Shown piece after piece: positions 33,645 to 44,131 of a stretch of DNA of 64,000 nucleotides. The stretch's first letter is position 1, and every line of letters starts with the position of its first letter. The DNA comes from Aspidiotus rigidus. Taxonomy: Eukaryota > Arthropoda > Insecta > Hemiptera > Diaspididae. The stretch spans positions 2,891,501-2,955,500 of the forward strand of contig JAVHKY010000054.1 in assembly GCA_035079385.1 (NCBI GenBank), written 5' to 3'. A model generated the notes under the pieces. The model had not been told where the DNA came from and searched no databases. It worked only from the letters and a program-made list of their open reading frames with translations. The translations under genes and the position numbers were made by a program.

Positions 33645-33733
33645 TTTTTCAATTCTTGAGTATTGATTTTTATTGAATATGTATCAAAATTAGAACTTTT
33701 TATTCTCGATTATTGATTTTCAGACTTACAGAC
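33530..33733. mobile_element. hAT-type MITE inside PLE-2 RT
   Basis: The left end TGGGTGTCTACCAAATTTG matches the left end of the MITE at 41446-41838 (CAGGGTGTCTACCAGAATTG). The right end TTACAGACACA is a decayed inverted counterpart. ATTCTGTA (33522-33529) and ACACTGTA (33734-33741) fit an 8-bp duplication (6 of 8). Removing the insert rejoins the PLE reading YSV-LNSCTLA, as in PLE-1 HSVLNSASL. The insert holds a run of 32 A at 33611-33642. Confidence 0.7.
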
Positions 33734-33741
33734 ACACTGTA

Positions 33742-34270
33742 TTGAATTCGTGTACCCTCGCCAACAATCTTAAGGATGTTTCCCTCCCTCTGGGTTCGAA
33801 TTTATGCTCCTTCGATGTGGTGGCGCTATCTCCCAACATCCCAAAGGCTGTTACTATGCAGCGGATGGGCGAGTTACTTGTAAAATCTAGTGTCCCTCAT
33901 GAGGAAAAGGGCGAATTCTTCGACCTATTGAGGGTCTGTTGGTTCCCGAACTTTTGTAAATTTAATGGTAAATTCTACGAGTTTCCTGAAGAGGTGGGAA
34001 TCCCTATTGGATCTCCTCTGGGTTCTTTTATTTCAGAAGTTTTTAATGTCTAAATTTGAGGGCGGCCTTCTCTCTTCAGGCCTGGTGTTTGTGAGTCATA
34101 TACACTATTGGCACGTTTTGTGTGCGTGGACCGGTTCAACAGAACTCCTTGGCGAGTTTCTTGATTATTTAAACAACCTTTACCCTTCTATAAAATTTAC
34201 ACTGGAAGTTGGTGGCTCCGTTATAAACTTTTTGCACTTGTCTATTTCCGTCACTGATGGCGTCCATTAA
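33742..34270 (+). pseudogene. PLE-2 RT palm, catalytic box deleted
   Basis: LNSCTLANNLKDVSLPLG, motif A CSFDVVALSPNIPK with its Asp, and GIPIGSPLGSFIS are followed by a frameshift near 34045. Then HIHYWHVLCAWTGS and SIKFTLEVGGSVINFLHLSIS follow. PLE-1 has HYWHRYVDDVLCVCTWTG at this place; here the 15 nt encoding Arg-Tyr-Val-Asp-Asp are absent, so the metal-binding Asp pair is gone. The copy cannot encode an active RT. Confidence 0.88.
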
Positions 34271-34939
34271 TTTGGTATTTACAGAAAAAATACCTCGACC
34301 GATATTACCGTCCACGGGTCGTCATTTGTACCTGTTGCCCACAAAGTTGCTACTTTTAATAGCCTGATACATCGCTTGATTCATATCCCATTGAGTCAAG
34401 CCGCTTTTCAGAAAAGAATTAATGACTACAAAGCACCTGGCTAGAGTCAATCAGGTCAGGGTCCATGTTGACCTTATGGTTCGTAGGAAGCTCACAAGGA
34501 AATACCTTGACTCCACGATCTCCCTCCCCCGGGATTTACACCAAGATGGTAGGAAACGATGGATTAAGCTACCGTTTCTGGGCAAGTTTTCATCGCAGTT
34601 GGGCCGTATCCTTCGCCTCTTCGGTTTTTGGCCAGCCTTCTATAATTGCAATACGGTTAAGAGCCTTTTCTTCAAATTAAAGGACCCTATCCCAGTGGCC
34701 GAGAGGGGAGGTGCTTATAGGGTGGCTTGTGAAGATTGTTCTATATAGGGATAACCAGCCGTCAACTCAAAATTAGAGTTGACGAAAACAAAAAAGCTTG
34801 GAGGAAAAAGAAAGTAGGGGAGTCAGCCTTTGGTGATCATTTGATCGAAAGCGGTCAAAATTTTAAAGAGGGGTTCGAAGTCCTCCTTCATAGGGAAAAC
34901 TCTTACTTTAGTTGCTTTCCACACTTCGAGAATGGCTGA
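34271..34939 (+). pseudogene. PLE-2 linker and GIY-YIG endonuclease
   Basis: FGIYRKNTSTDI, then FNSLIHRLIHIPLSQ in broken frames. TKHLARVNQVRVHVDLMVRR, KRWIKLPFLGKFS and GGAYRVACEDC follow. At 34740 a one-base change of frame splits the domain: FYIGITSRQLKIRVDE continues in the next frame, then GESAFGDHLIESGQNF and VLLHRENSYF. GIY-YIG Arg is present, but the EH pair reads EN. Non-functional. Confidence 0.8.
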
Positions 34940-34956
34940 TTAGTCGAAAGCGCTCG
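34925..34956 (+). ncRNA. Hammerhead-like motif in PLE-2 tail
   Basis: GGCT (34934-34937) pairs with AGTC (34942-34945) through one G-T, loop GATT, then GAAA, GCGC and TC. The first core half is TCGAGAA. Confidence 0.35.
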
Positions 34957-35060
34957 TGTTTTCAATTTTCGTGATGCAGTCCTTTACATCTTTCTTTCAT
35001 GTTACTCCTTTGAGTATTCTCGTCATTATGAATGACCGTAATTTTATACAAAAACGTTTC

Positions 35061-36940
35061 GATACGAAAGTATTTCTTAGCTTGTGACGTATCAAAACAA
35101 CATAAGTACATCCTGTATCTTGTAGATGATTGTATGCTAACCAATACCTCGAAATGATTGAAGAGGTCCAGAAGAAAAAGCTTCACGTCTCTCAACGACG
35201 TGAATTCCAAATATTCTGATGAGGACTAGCTGTGATCATTCTCTTGGTAAGGATTTCGACAGTAGAACGAGGATTACCAAAACTTCTATTTTCTACCCAT
35301 TTGAAAAAGAGCTTCTTTTAATCGTTGACAGAACATTTACGATCGAATAATGGCGTTCATAAAACACGTACATCTCGCTTGATAAGAAGTTTTTATAGCC
35401 CACAACACCTATCCCTATTGAAATGCATTCGCGATACAAGACAAGTGGTACTCGGATGTGTGAGAAGATAACTAATTAAAAATGCAAATGATCGCACGTG
35501 ACGTTACACTTAATTCGTAGTATAAAGAACCACAATTAACGGTCTTAATTGAAAACGTCGGACGTTCTGAAATTGTCTCTCGATGCGTAAATCGAGTAAG
35601 AGTGTACGGTAAGCGTCGGGAAGCGAGACGAGTGGGTCGCTTATAAGGTATGGTTGGTAAAAAGTATATATTATGGAAAAATTTCCGCGAATTCAACAAA
35701 TGCTATCGGGAGTTCGGGAGTACCATCGGTACAGTTGTCACTCGTACGATGGTGCGGACGATAACGACCCTCGACGCGAAATACATTTGACTACCTGAAT
35801 CGCATTACCATACAAATAAAGTCAAACGTCAATTTCGAACTTATTGTATGAGAATGCGTATTATAAGAAAACTTTCATATCGTTTGGGCTCGATTTACAT
35901 ATTTAAGAATGAACGAATAACGAGATATGTGCAGCACAAGTCCGTTATGTACTCCACAAAAACAGATGTAAAATATAGCGAAAGCAGCGCAGCTTTTTTT
36001 TTTTTTTCCTCAGTTCTTTATTAAAAATTTTATTTTTAATTTTACAAATTAAAACCTACATTGTTTTTTGAACTGCCAAACGTCTACAATTACCGTATCG
36101 AGTTCGGTAACGCAGATTTTGCAAAAGTAGTTTACAGTCGACAGCTGACGCGACGATGACATGTTCTTTTTTTTTTTTTTTTGTATTCGCTTTAATGTCA
36201 CCGAATTTAGGGTAAAACACTCGTAGTTCACCTATTGCCATATGTGCGAGATTTTAGTGATTGTTTCGAGCGTGTTAAAAAATATTGTCAACGTTGAATG
36301 AAGCGTTAATCGCGCCTATAGAGGATTTATATACGCTAACGAAGATAACAGTAAAGTAATAATGATTTTTTTGGGTAGATGTTCTTTTTTTAATATAATA
36401 ATTAACAGCTTCAGTTCTAGATCGGCCAATAGGATCATTACGGTGTAACAGTAACGGCACAGTTCAGAGAGGTGCCTGAAGGGTCAAACTCCCCCTTTGA
36501 AAAAATTGATGTTCCCAGATTGATATTTTAATTTATACGAAATTCATTTTTTGCGAGTCATTTTTCACAGATAAATTGAAAAATTTTTCATAACTTACAA
36601 CACAAATTGTTAGAAATATTACGCAGGTTGTGATGTACGTATAACATAACTCAACAATGTAATTTATTTAGAGTTAAGCCTTTATAATCTGTTGATCCCG
36701 TTACGATTACGATTAATACAGCACTTATCCTACATACCTTCTTCTACTTTTTGATTACAAGCCACGAGAAAAGAAGGAGGAATGAGAAGAAGTCAGATTT
36801 ACCAATTGGAATCCGCTGAATTCATCGTCCCTACAGATAACAAATCAAATTATTCTCATTCCTTCGAGTATCCATCTTTTCAACCTCAACACTGAGGAAG
36901 AGGAATAAGTACTTCATAGGAGATACTCGTATTAACGCAG
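35061..36940. other. No recognisable gene
   Basis: Mixed AT-rich sequence with T-runs at about 35995-36008 and 36168-36182. Some CpG-containing stretches (35580-35640) occur, but no coding frame can be supported. Confidence 0.4.
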
Positions 36941-36944
36941 GATC

Positions 36945-37145
36945 GTTTTCGATGATACTTGAACCATCCATCCAAAAAGCATATACACAAGGGAAGGGTA
37001 AATTAGTGGCGTAGTTGTAAAAATAAATTTGGGAGGAAAGTGCCTGATTTTTCTTTCGATAATATAAGTGGACCATCCATCCAAACAGCAATTGATATAC
37101 AAGGAGGAAGGGATTAGTGGCGTAGTTACGAACGACTTTTGGATG
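36945..37145. repeat. Two-copy tandem repeat, 109 bp
   Basis: ACCATCCATCCAAA, then AAGGG and ATTAGTGGCGTAGTT occur twice; CCATCCATCCA starts at 36964 and 37073. The copies have diverged moderately. Confidence 0.7.
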
Positions 37146-37548
37146 ACTTTTTTCATTAGATCTCACATAAAAATAGGTCAAAACAACTTCGAAAATTTCG
37201 GGGGGTAAAACCCTCTCCCTTTCAATAATTAGGTCGTTCGATTGAAGTTTAATCGTAGGCGTAGAAAATCTTGCATTTTCACGATTTTATCGAATTTCAA
37301 GGACAGAGTTCATTGAACTGTCATGGAAATTATAATTAAACTAGCAAGACGGCTTATTTTTAGATATTTCTCCTTTTTCGGAATTCAAAGATATTATATA
37401 TTTTTTTCATTTAATCTTATGCATTTTTTGATATTTGTGTCATCTAAATTTTCAAATGTATTTTCATATTGCCCATCACTTTTAGCAAAACAGAAGAAAG
37501 AAATTGTCAATAAATTATTGGTGAAGAAAATTTCTATAGAAAACATAT

Positions 37549-37700
37549 GAACAGGAATAATTTTTAATAACCTCGGTAAATTATCTAGATAACAGCTTCT
37601 TAGTTTTTTGTTTTTTCATTTTTATCTTATTCGAGAGCGCTATTAAAACAGGAATAATTTTTAAAAATCTCGATAAATTATCTAGATATTTCTACTTTGG
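37549..37700. repeat. Two-copy repeat, about 97 bp apart
   Basis: AACAGGAATAATTTTTAA, CTCG and TAAATTATCTAGATA occur at about 37550 and 37647. Confidence 0.65.
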
Positions 37701-38650
37701 ATACTGAAAAAAAAAAAGTAGAAATTCTCCAGACAACTTTTTTTTGGACCTGTATTCAAAATTTTTATGCAAACACAAAGTTCTCATGGCTACTTTTAAT
37801 TCTGTTATTTAGGGTTTTGGGTAAGGTAGATACATGAAACAAAGGGAGTAACTCTGGGGTTTAAGATTATTTGGAATTTCTTAGTTAGATACACTATTTT
37901 CTTTGTATCTTTTCATCTCATAGTTCAATTCAATCTGCTTAGTTTTCTTTTCAAGCTTTTGTTCTTTCTTAATTTCATTCAATTTTGCACTCTTTCATTC
38001 TTTACTTGTTCTTCCATACAACCTTTTTTTTTTTTTCTTTCTTTATTGTTTCCTGAGTCTTCTAAATTGTTCTCTGCCTCAGTATCACACTCTTCCAGTT
38101 TTCCCTCTCTTCCTATTCTTCTTTTTCAGTCCTCTGCATCCATCTCCTCCAATTATCCATATGGTGATAATTGATTCTACGTGTCATCCTCTAATCTACA
38201 AATTAATGGAAGAAAAACGTTTCGATTCTAAGATTAGTTCATTCATTTCCCTTTTTCTCTTTCATTTTTTTTCTACATAAGATTTTTTTTGAAATCTTGT
38301 GTGTTAATTTGTTACTACAGTCGTTCCAATTTTCAGCGATGATTATTTCTTTGACCTCACTTTTTTACATGCAAATAATGTAACTCCTCCTATTTTTGAG
38401 TTGATTTAGTTGAGACTTTGAAAATCCCTTCCTTCATTTACCTTAATTAGAACAAAATTTCTCACGGCCCTCAATTTATTCCTTCGAGTCCACCCACCTC
38501 CAACTAACAGTTATTCTTGACATCGAGTCCTGATTTTTGTAATTCACTATTCTCCAAGGATTCTTCTGTTAAATCCTGATGATGTTAAGAGCATCTCCAG
38601 TTTTTTATGATGTCAACTACCTAACCTAAATCGAGGTTCAATAGGAAACC
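37701..38650. other. T- and C-rich spacer
   Basis: A pyrimidine-rich strand with TTTTCTTT-type low complexity. Open frames here encode only Phe/Ser-rich chains and are not credible genes. Confidence 0.4.
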
Positions 38651-38659
38651 TATTCTATA

Positions 38660-39070
38660 GGGGGAGGGATTTTTGAAAATTTTGGTGTCTCGCTATCATT
38701 TACCTAGAACGATGGTTGATATTTTTCCAAGTCCTTTTCCTGTCATATCTTGGAAGTTGAAATTCCTCCATGTTCCTCTCTTAAAAAATATAGCTTGGAA
38801 GTTGAAAGTTTTTAAAGTTATCCACTTGTCATAATTGCATAGGTCGATGTACAAAATGCGTTTTCAATTTCAACTCCTCTGATGGTTCAATTTTTTCCAA
38901 GTTCCTCTCCTGTCATATATAGCTCAATTCCCAATATTAAAAATCTTTTCAAATCTGACTCCTTTGATATTGAAAATTTTTCCTATCCCTTATCTATCAT
39001 AATAGAGCTCAAATGTCTCAATTTTTCCGAGTCCCTCCTGCTATAGTTGGCTTAATTTTCAAAATTTTAT
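38660..39070 (-). repeat. Minisatellite array, reverse orientation
   Basis: About eight units of 45-60 bp read TTTTTCCAAGTCC, CTCCTGTCATATATAGCTC and TCAATTTT. Reverse-complemented they give the GGGACTTGGAAAAATTT unit of 24980-25700. Confidence 0.7.
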
Positions 39071-39285
39071 CAAATCTAATTCCTCTTTTTGGAACCCCTC
39101 CAATTTTGAATTCATTCTCAATATCAAAACCAATCCGTCCCATAGAAGAGGATGTGGGAATTCCTTATTCAACTTTATTAAACATGTGATTGTTTTCTAT
39201 TACAGCCTTCAATTGAACTTCTTTTGGTTGAATCCTAGAAATCTGATTGGAAGCTTCATTACAATCCTTACTATCTTATTATACA

Positions 39286-40880
39286 GATAATCTGAGAATC
39301 TATCACCTTTTTTCCTGTCCTACTCTTCAAGATCAACATACTTCCTACAAAGTATTTTCTCAATTATCCTCTGACCTGTGTAATCATTTCCAACACAGTT
39401 TCCAACTCTTGCAACTACCTGTGTTAGTCAGTTCCATTTCCCAAATATTTCAGTTGCTTTTCTTCTTCTACTTCTCACAATTGAAGTGATTTTTGATCCA
39501 AAAAGTTGATATTGATAAGGGATCATCATATTTTGGTGACTACTATTTTCTATTTTGCCTATTAGCTCTCCTTCATTAGATACTTTCCATCATTATGTGG
39601 ACATTTTGACGTCATTAGAACTTTTTGCCAAATTAATTATCCTTCAATTTGCGAAGTGCTAAATTGTATCGGATAAAATGAGGTATGAAATGCAAAGAGA
39701 AGATCGTTACCGTACCGTTATAATATTAGGCTTTAGCTATTTTTTAGCTTAATTGTATCGGGTAAATTAGGATTTTGTCTGAAGCCTTCCTCTAGGGAAC
39801 TGAGGTATGTTTTCTGCGCTACTTTTATTCCATTCTTCAGGGTTTTCCAAAACTCTTTATACTTGTTGATATTATTTATGGTAATATTCTTTTTCAACTT
39901 TCGTTGTGCCCTTTCCTTAGAATCGTACCCCCTACTTTTCCTGAATACATCCCTCTCAATTTCTCACATGATGTCTCTATAGTTGGAATTCTGATTAGGT
40001 TTAAGCGCACACTTTTCTACGCTCATCTGTACAAAACGTATCTTTTATTTGATTCTGAGTTCACATCGGTTGCCCTCAACATGATCAAACTGATTGCGCG
40101 CCTAAAAACTGCACCCTTTCACCCAAAATTAAGGACCCCACCTTGTAACTATGTACTTACGACCATAAAAACTTTCATTATTTCTTAATCCTAACTTAAT
40201 TCTTGTATCACTCACATAAAAAAATAACCCTGCAATAAACTTGGAATCATTAAAAGTTAACCTATCCTCAGTCTTCATCGAACAGAAATTCCCACCATAA
40301 AGAGGTTATTTTCGCTCGATATGATAATCTGACGATCTATCATCTTTTTTCCTCCAAAATCAACGTACTTCCCACAATATAGACTTAATTATATAGATTG
40401 TAATATGGACATTGTGACGTCATTAGAACTTTTCATCAGATTCGTTTTCCTTCTCACACGGGCAACAAATTCAGCTACTTTTTAAATTTTTATCAAGAAT
40501 GTGGACATCTAGCCTGAGGTGCGGTCGTTAAAAAAGGCGAGTTAATTGTGTGATCGATTCGTTTTTCTTTCTTCTAATTTGCTATGCAATTAATTTTACT
40601 CTTATATCTATATATTTTATATGTACAGTAATAGAATGTACCGTAATATTTGGCTTTAGCTACTTTTTAGCTAAATTGTATCGGACAATTCAGGAAGGAG
40701 TGAAAGGTGGAGGTACCGTTTTTAGTGTATTTGATCTCGAAATCTTTTTTCTTCTAATTTGCTAGGCAATTCATTTTACGCTTATATCTACAGTTTATAA
40801 TATATAGTAATAGAATACACGTAAAATTCGGTTTTAGCTATTTTTTTAGCTAAATTGTATCGGACAGTTCAGGAAGGAGT
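39286..40880. repeat. Diverged duplication with shared blocks in order
   Basis: Three blocks recur in the same order: GATAATCTGA, ATCTATCA, TTTTTTCCT at 39286 and 40323; GACGTCATTAGAACTTTT at 39608 and 40416; GGCTTTAGCTA, TTTTTAGCT, AATTGTATCGG at about 39730 and 40652. Spacing differs by about 230 bp through indels. The final 180 bp (about 40562-40740) are repeated once more at 40744-40880 (TTCTTCTAATTTGCTA through GGAGTGAAAGGTGGAGGT). Confidence 0.65.
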
Positions 40881-41437
40881 GAAAGGTGGAGGTCGTATTT
40901 TTATTAATATAGATAGATAGATTCGCTTTACGCGAAGCTTTCGAGTTTGTAACTGAAAATCGAAATGTCGGACGAAAATCCTGTTACCACATATTTTCTC
41001 ATTCCCACAATGGCAAATCAAGTGAGTACTTCTTCGATCTTGTTATTCTGGTTCGACCCTCCCTGTAGGCTTCTATAAATATTATCTACGTAGAATTTCC
41101 TCACTCTCTATGAGACTGACGGATAGTGCATTTTTTCTCTGTCTGTCGGGTACGCCGATTTGAACTTGAAGATCGCGATTTTTCCGGAATGGAACCTTTG
41201 AAATTGTACCTTTTCTCGAAATTGTTTCTTTTTCCTATAAATTTGTATAATTCGCTCAATCTCCGTGAACGTTATTTAATTCGATTTCAGCACCACTCTT
41301 ACGCGCACTCTTGCTGAAGGAAAAGCTTTGGGTCAACTCAAATTCTTTTCCCGAAAGTAGGATTAAAACAGCAATTTTCACTAGCCTAATGCTAAAGCTG
41401 ACTCTTCCTAGTAAGAATGCATCTCGATTATCAGGAT
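40881..41437. other. Spacer with GATA microsatellite
   Basis: ATAGATAGATAGATTCGC at about 40910 is followed by TTTACGCGAAGC, a pattern often seen at LINE or SINE tails. No gene. Confidence 0.4.
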
Positions 41438-41445
41438 AGAAGAAC

Positions 41446-41838
41446 CAGGGTGTCTACCAGAATTGAAAAATGGAAATAGTTCACATTAGTTGACCTTTTT
41501 TCGATATTTTATTTGACCCTAAAAAATATCAAAGCCCCCCCCCCCTCCCTCCCTACAGACTAATATCGTAATTTCGGTATTTTTTTATTCGTTTGCAAGA
41601 ATTAATATTTAAGTTAGAAAAGTGTCATTTTGAAAGTCAGAAGTTTGTTGATTATACCTTGATATTGGGCATATAGGAAGACATGTGAAAAACACTCTCT
41701 ACCCAAAATTATGCATTTTTGTACTTTTTAGTTGACCTACGGATAGAAACGTTGACTTTAGTTGACTTAGTTGACCATGTTTCAAAAAAGTTGACTTTAA
41801 TTGACTTAGTTGACTTAGTTGACCTGGTAGACACCCTG
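41446..41838. mobile_element. hAT-type MITE, 393 bp
   Basis: Perfect 15-bp inverted termini CAGGGTGTCTACCAG and CTGGTAGACACCCTG. AGAAGAAC (41438-41445) and AGAACAAG (41839-41846) flank it (6 of 8). The right half carries a TTGACTTAGTTGACT tandem motif and the left half TAGTTGACCTTTTT, so the arms remain partly complementary further inward. A relative is inserted in PLE-2. A C-run lies at about 41527-41537. Confidence 0.82.
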
Positions 41839-41849
41839 AGAACAAGAAG

Positions 41850-42710
41850 AAGACCATTGATCGAATTAACCTGTGAGGAGGCCTACGTCCCACCCCTGAT
41901 TTATTTACGGGAAAGTTGAAGATAAGGGAGAAAACTAGTAGAGTTAATTTGTTCTTCAATTTTATGGTTAAGCATTATCCAACGGGTGCAAAGGGTTGTA
42001 CTCAAATGAGTAGCGGATTACAAAAAACCACACGAAAATTAGCAGCCGCGAGCGCTGTCGGTAAATAACCATCTTCAAAGCGTAAACTTAAGAAAGAGTG
42101 CGTGAGGGGAGGGAAGGAGGCTGGGCTGAATGACTCTATAGTCAAGTCCAATCTTACACTCACTCATACTGACGCAAATTCCGGATCTGTAAGCAAGGTT
42201 TCTACATTATTGAAAATCTTTTGTCCAATCTCATCTCAGGGAGGAAGGTTCAGTAAATCCAGCCCAATGCTCGGAACTCTTCTTAATATAGACGCATCTA
42301 TAATCAGAATACGAGGAAAAGAAGAGGACAATAGATTAAACTAACTTGCAGAGTGGGGGAAACTAGGCCAAAGGACTCTATAGTTGAGTTCTTACGCAGA
42401 TTCCTGACTTGTGGGAAAGGTTTTTCTAAATTATCATCGTGAAAAAGCTCTGTCCAATTTTACACTCACGCAAATACCATAATAGGTAGCAGGGTTTAGA
42501 AAAGACAGTCCAACTCTAAGGAATTTTTCTTAGTAAAGATGCACTAGAAGAAGACGAAGAGAATTGATCAAACTAACTTGGGAAGGGTAGAGTAGCTAGG
42601 TCCAATCTTAGACTTCTACATCATCGCCGTAAAGATTTTCCGTTCAATTTTACACTCACACTCACGTAAATTACAAAATAAAAGGCAAGCTTTAGTAAAG
42701 ATATAAAACA
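41850..42710. repeat. Degenerate tandem repeat, about 232-bp units
   Basis: Units start with GAAGAAGACGAAGAGAATTG, ATCAAACTAACTTG and GGGA, continue with ACTCTATAGTTGAGTTC, and end with TCCAATTTTACACTCACGCA. AACTAACTT occurs at 42339 and 42571 (232 bp apart). A more diverged copy of the start lies at about 41850-41890. Three to four units are visible. Confidence 0.6.
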
Positions 42711-43224
42711 GGTCAAAAAGTTAATTGTTGACGCCAGTGAGAGCCCCTTAAGGTTTTCACATCGACTCGTGAACGTCTGGAGAGCCTTTTTGAAAGCTGA
42801 AAACATTTTTTTCAAAGTTCTTTCTTCGAAATCTATCGCATCGTTTTAAGCAAGAAATCATATTATAATTTTAACTCTCGATATCCGAACAAAAATAAAT
42901 AATTATATGACAATCGAGTTCCTTACGTGTATCTCTAGTTTTTCTACAACAGAACTTTTACGGTTTATAAAATAAATATTCAACTGTGCTCTTTTTCAAA
43001 GGCGTGAAGTGCTCAAAAGAATTTAGACAAGAAAACTTCGATGAAGTCTCTCAACGGTAATACTCAGGACGGCACATTAGAAAATACATTCTTATTGAAA
43101 CCTTAATCTTTTCAACTCCAACTACAATCCAAAAATCGATCTTATTCGTAATCCTCTTCCTCCTTATACAAACTGTTGACTAACTCACGTTTAAAGTGAC
43201 AGAAAAAAAAAACCGTGACACAGC
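42711..43224. other. No recognisable gene
   Basis: AT-rich unique sequence; nothing supported. Confidence 0.35.
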
Positions 43225-43465
43225 TCAAGTCTATGGGGGACCCTTTGACAGAGAACCTGTTTCATATGGGTCAGTTCGAAAATTTTGGCGTTCCACCATC
43301 CGGTGTCAGGCGAAAACTGATCTGTGAAGTCATCAATTGTAACGTCACAGGGTCAAAAGGCGAAATTCTCCAAGTCCGCGAAATCAATTTGACCTATAAG
43401 ACAGGTTCCCGGCGTTCCTCGTATAAATTCGCTAGGAAAGCCGTTGTTTTTCCAAGTTCCTGAAG
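43225..43465. repeat. Dispersed repeat with inverted CCTGTTT words
   Basis: GAGAACCTGTTTCATATGG followed by GTCA lies near 43250, and the inverted form TTGACCTATAAGACAGGTTC near 43390. From there to 43455 the reverse complement matches 18530-18620 (CGAGGAACGC, GGGAACCTG, TTATAGGTCAAATT). An open frame over this stretch has no family motif. Confidence 0.55.
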
Positions 43466-43643
43466 GTCACTGATGAAGTTATCACTCGTGACAAAAACCT
43501 TGATGATTTTTCCAAGAGTGGTCCCAATCTTACAAGCATACAAAATAAAAAAAAGAACAGTCATGTATTAGGTTGAACAGGAGATCGTAGGAGAAGAAAG
43601 CACATCTCATTTGAAGAGCCGAAATATAGGACCATATATTAGG

Positions 43644-44123
43644 CAGAGCCCGGATTTTTCGGCATTAAGAAAAGAACATGCGTTTTCAATGCTTTTACAA
43701 ATTCATGATCAGAATTATTCAATTTACGACGAAAATTACGTGATTTTGACCAAAATACACGATTTTTGGGGACTAAACTCATTAATAAAAAAATCTTAGC
43801 ATTTTTTCATTTTTGAACTGAAAATAATATTTTCAACAAAAGAAAAATGTCCAATTTTCACCAAAATTGCTGAATTTTAAGAAAAATTAAGCAAATATTG
43901 TCCGAAATCTTATAATTTTAGACTATATTTTTAAAAAAATATTATTTTTGGCCTTATTCGGCTTTAAACCCTGTTTTCGGCATTTATTCCAATTTCGGCA
44001 CTTTTCGACAAAATAAAATTCGTTTTACAAGCCCCACTCCGCCTAAAATAGACTTCCATCTGATTTTCAAGCATCTCGCCTTTAGCAAAATGTTTTGACA
44101 AATGCCAAGGAATCCGGGCTCTG
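43644..44123. mobile_element. hAT-type MITE, 480 bp
   Basis: Termini CAGAGCCCGGATTTTTCGG and CCAAGGAATCCGGGCTCTG are inverted repeats (13 bp perfect, then mismatches, then GGCATT/AATGCC). Flanking octamers ATATTAGG and ATAATGAG match at 5 of 8. The interior is AT-rich with repeated GAAAATT words and no transposase. Confidence 0.72.
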
Positions 44124-44131
44124 ATAATGAG

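Larger units (their letters stand above)
32808..35060 (+). mobile_element. PLE-2, Penelope-like element related to PLE-1
   Basis: Homology to PLE-1 begins at the KNRKLASL segment (PLE-1 KNKKLSSL), exactly where LINE-B is truncated, and continues through the tail with GAAAGCGCTC at 34946-34955. By eye the two copies are about 75-80% identical, so they are one family but not recent twins. A hAT-type MITE interrupts it at 33530-33733. Confidence 0.85.
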
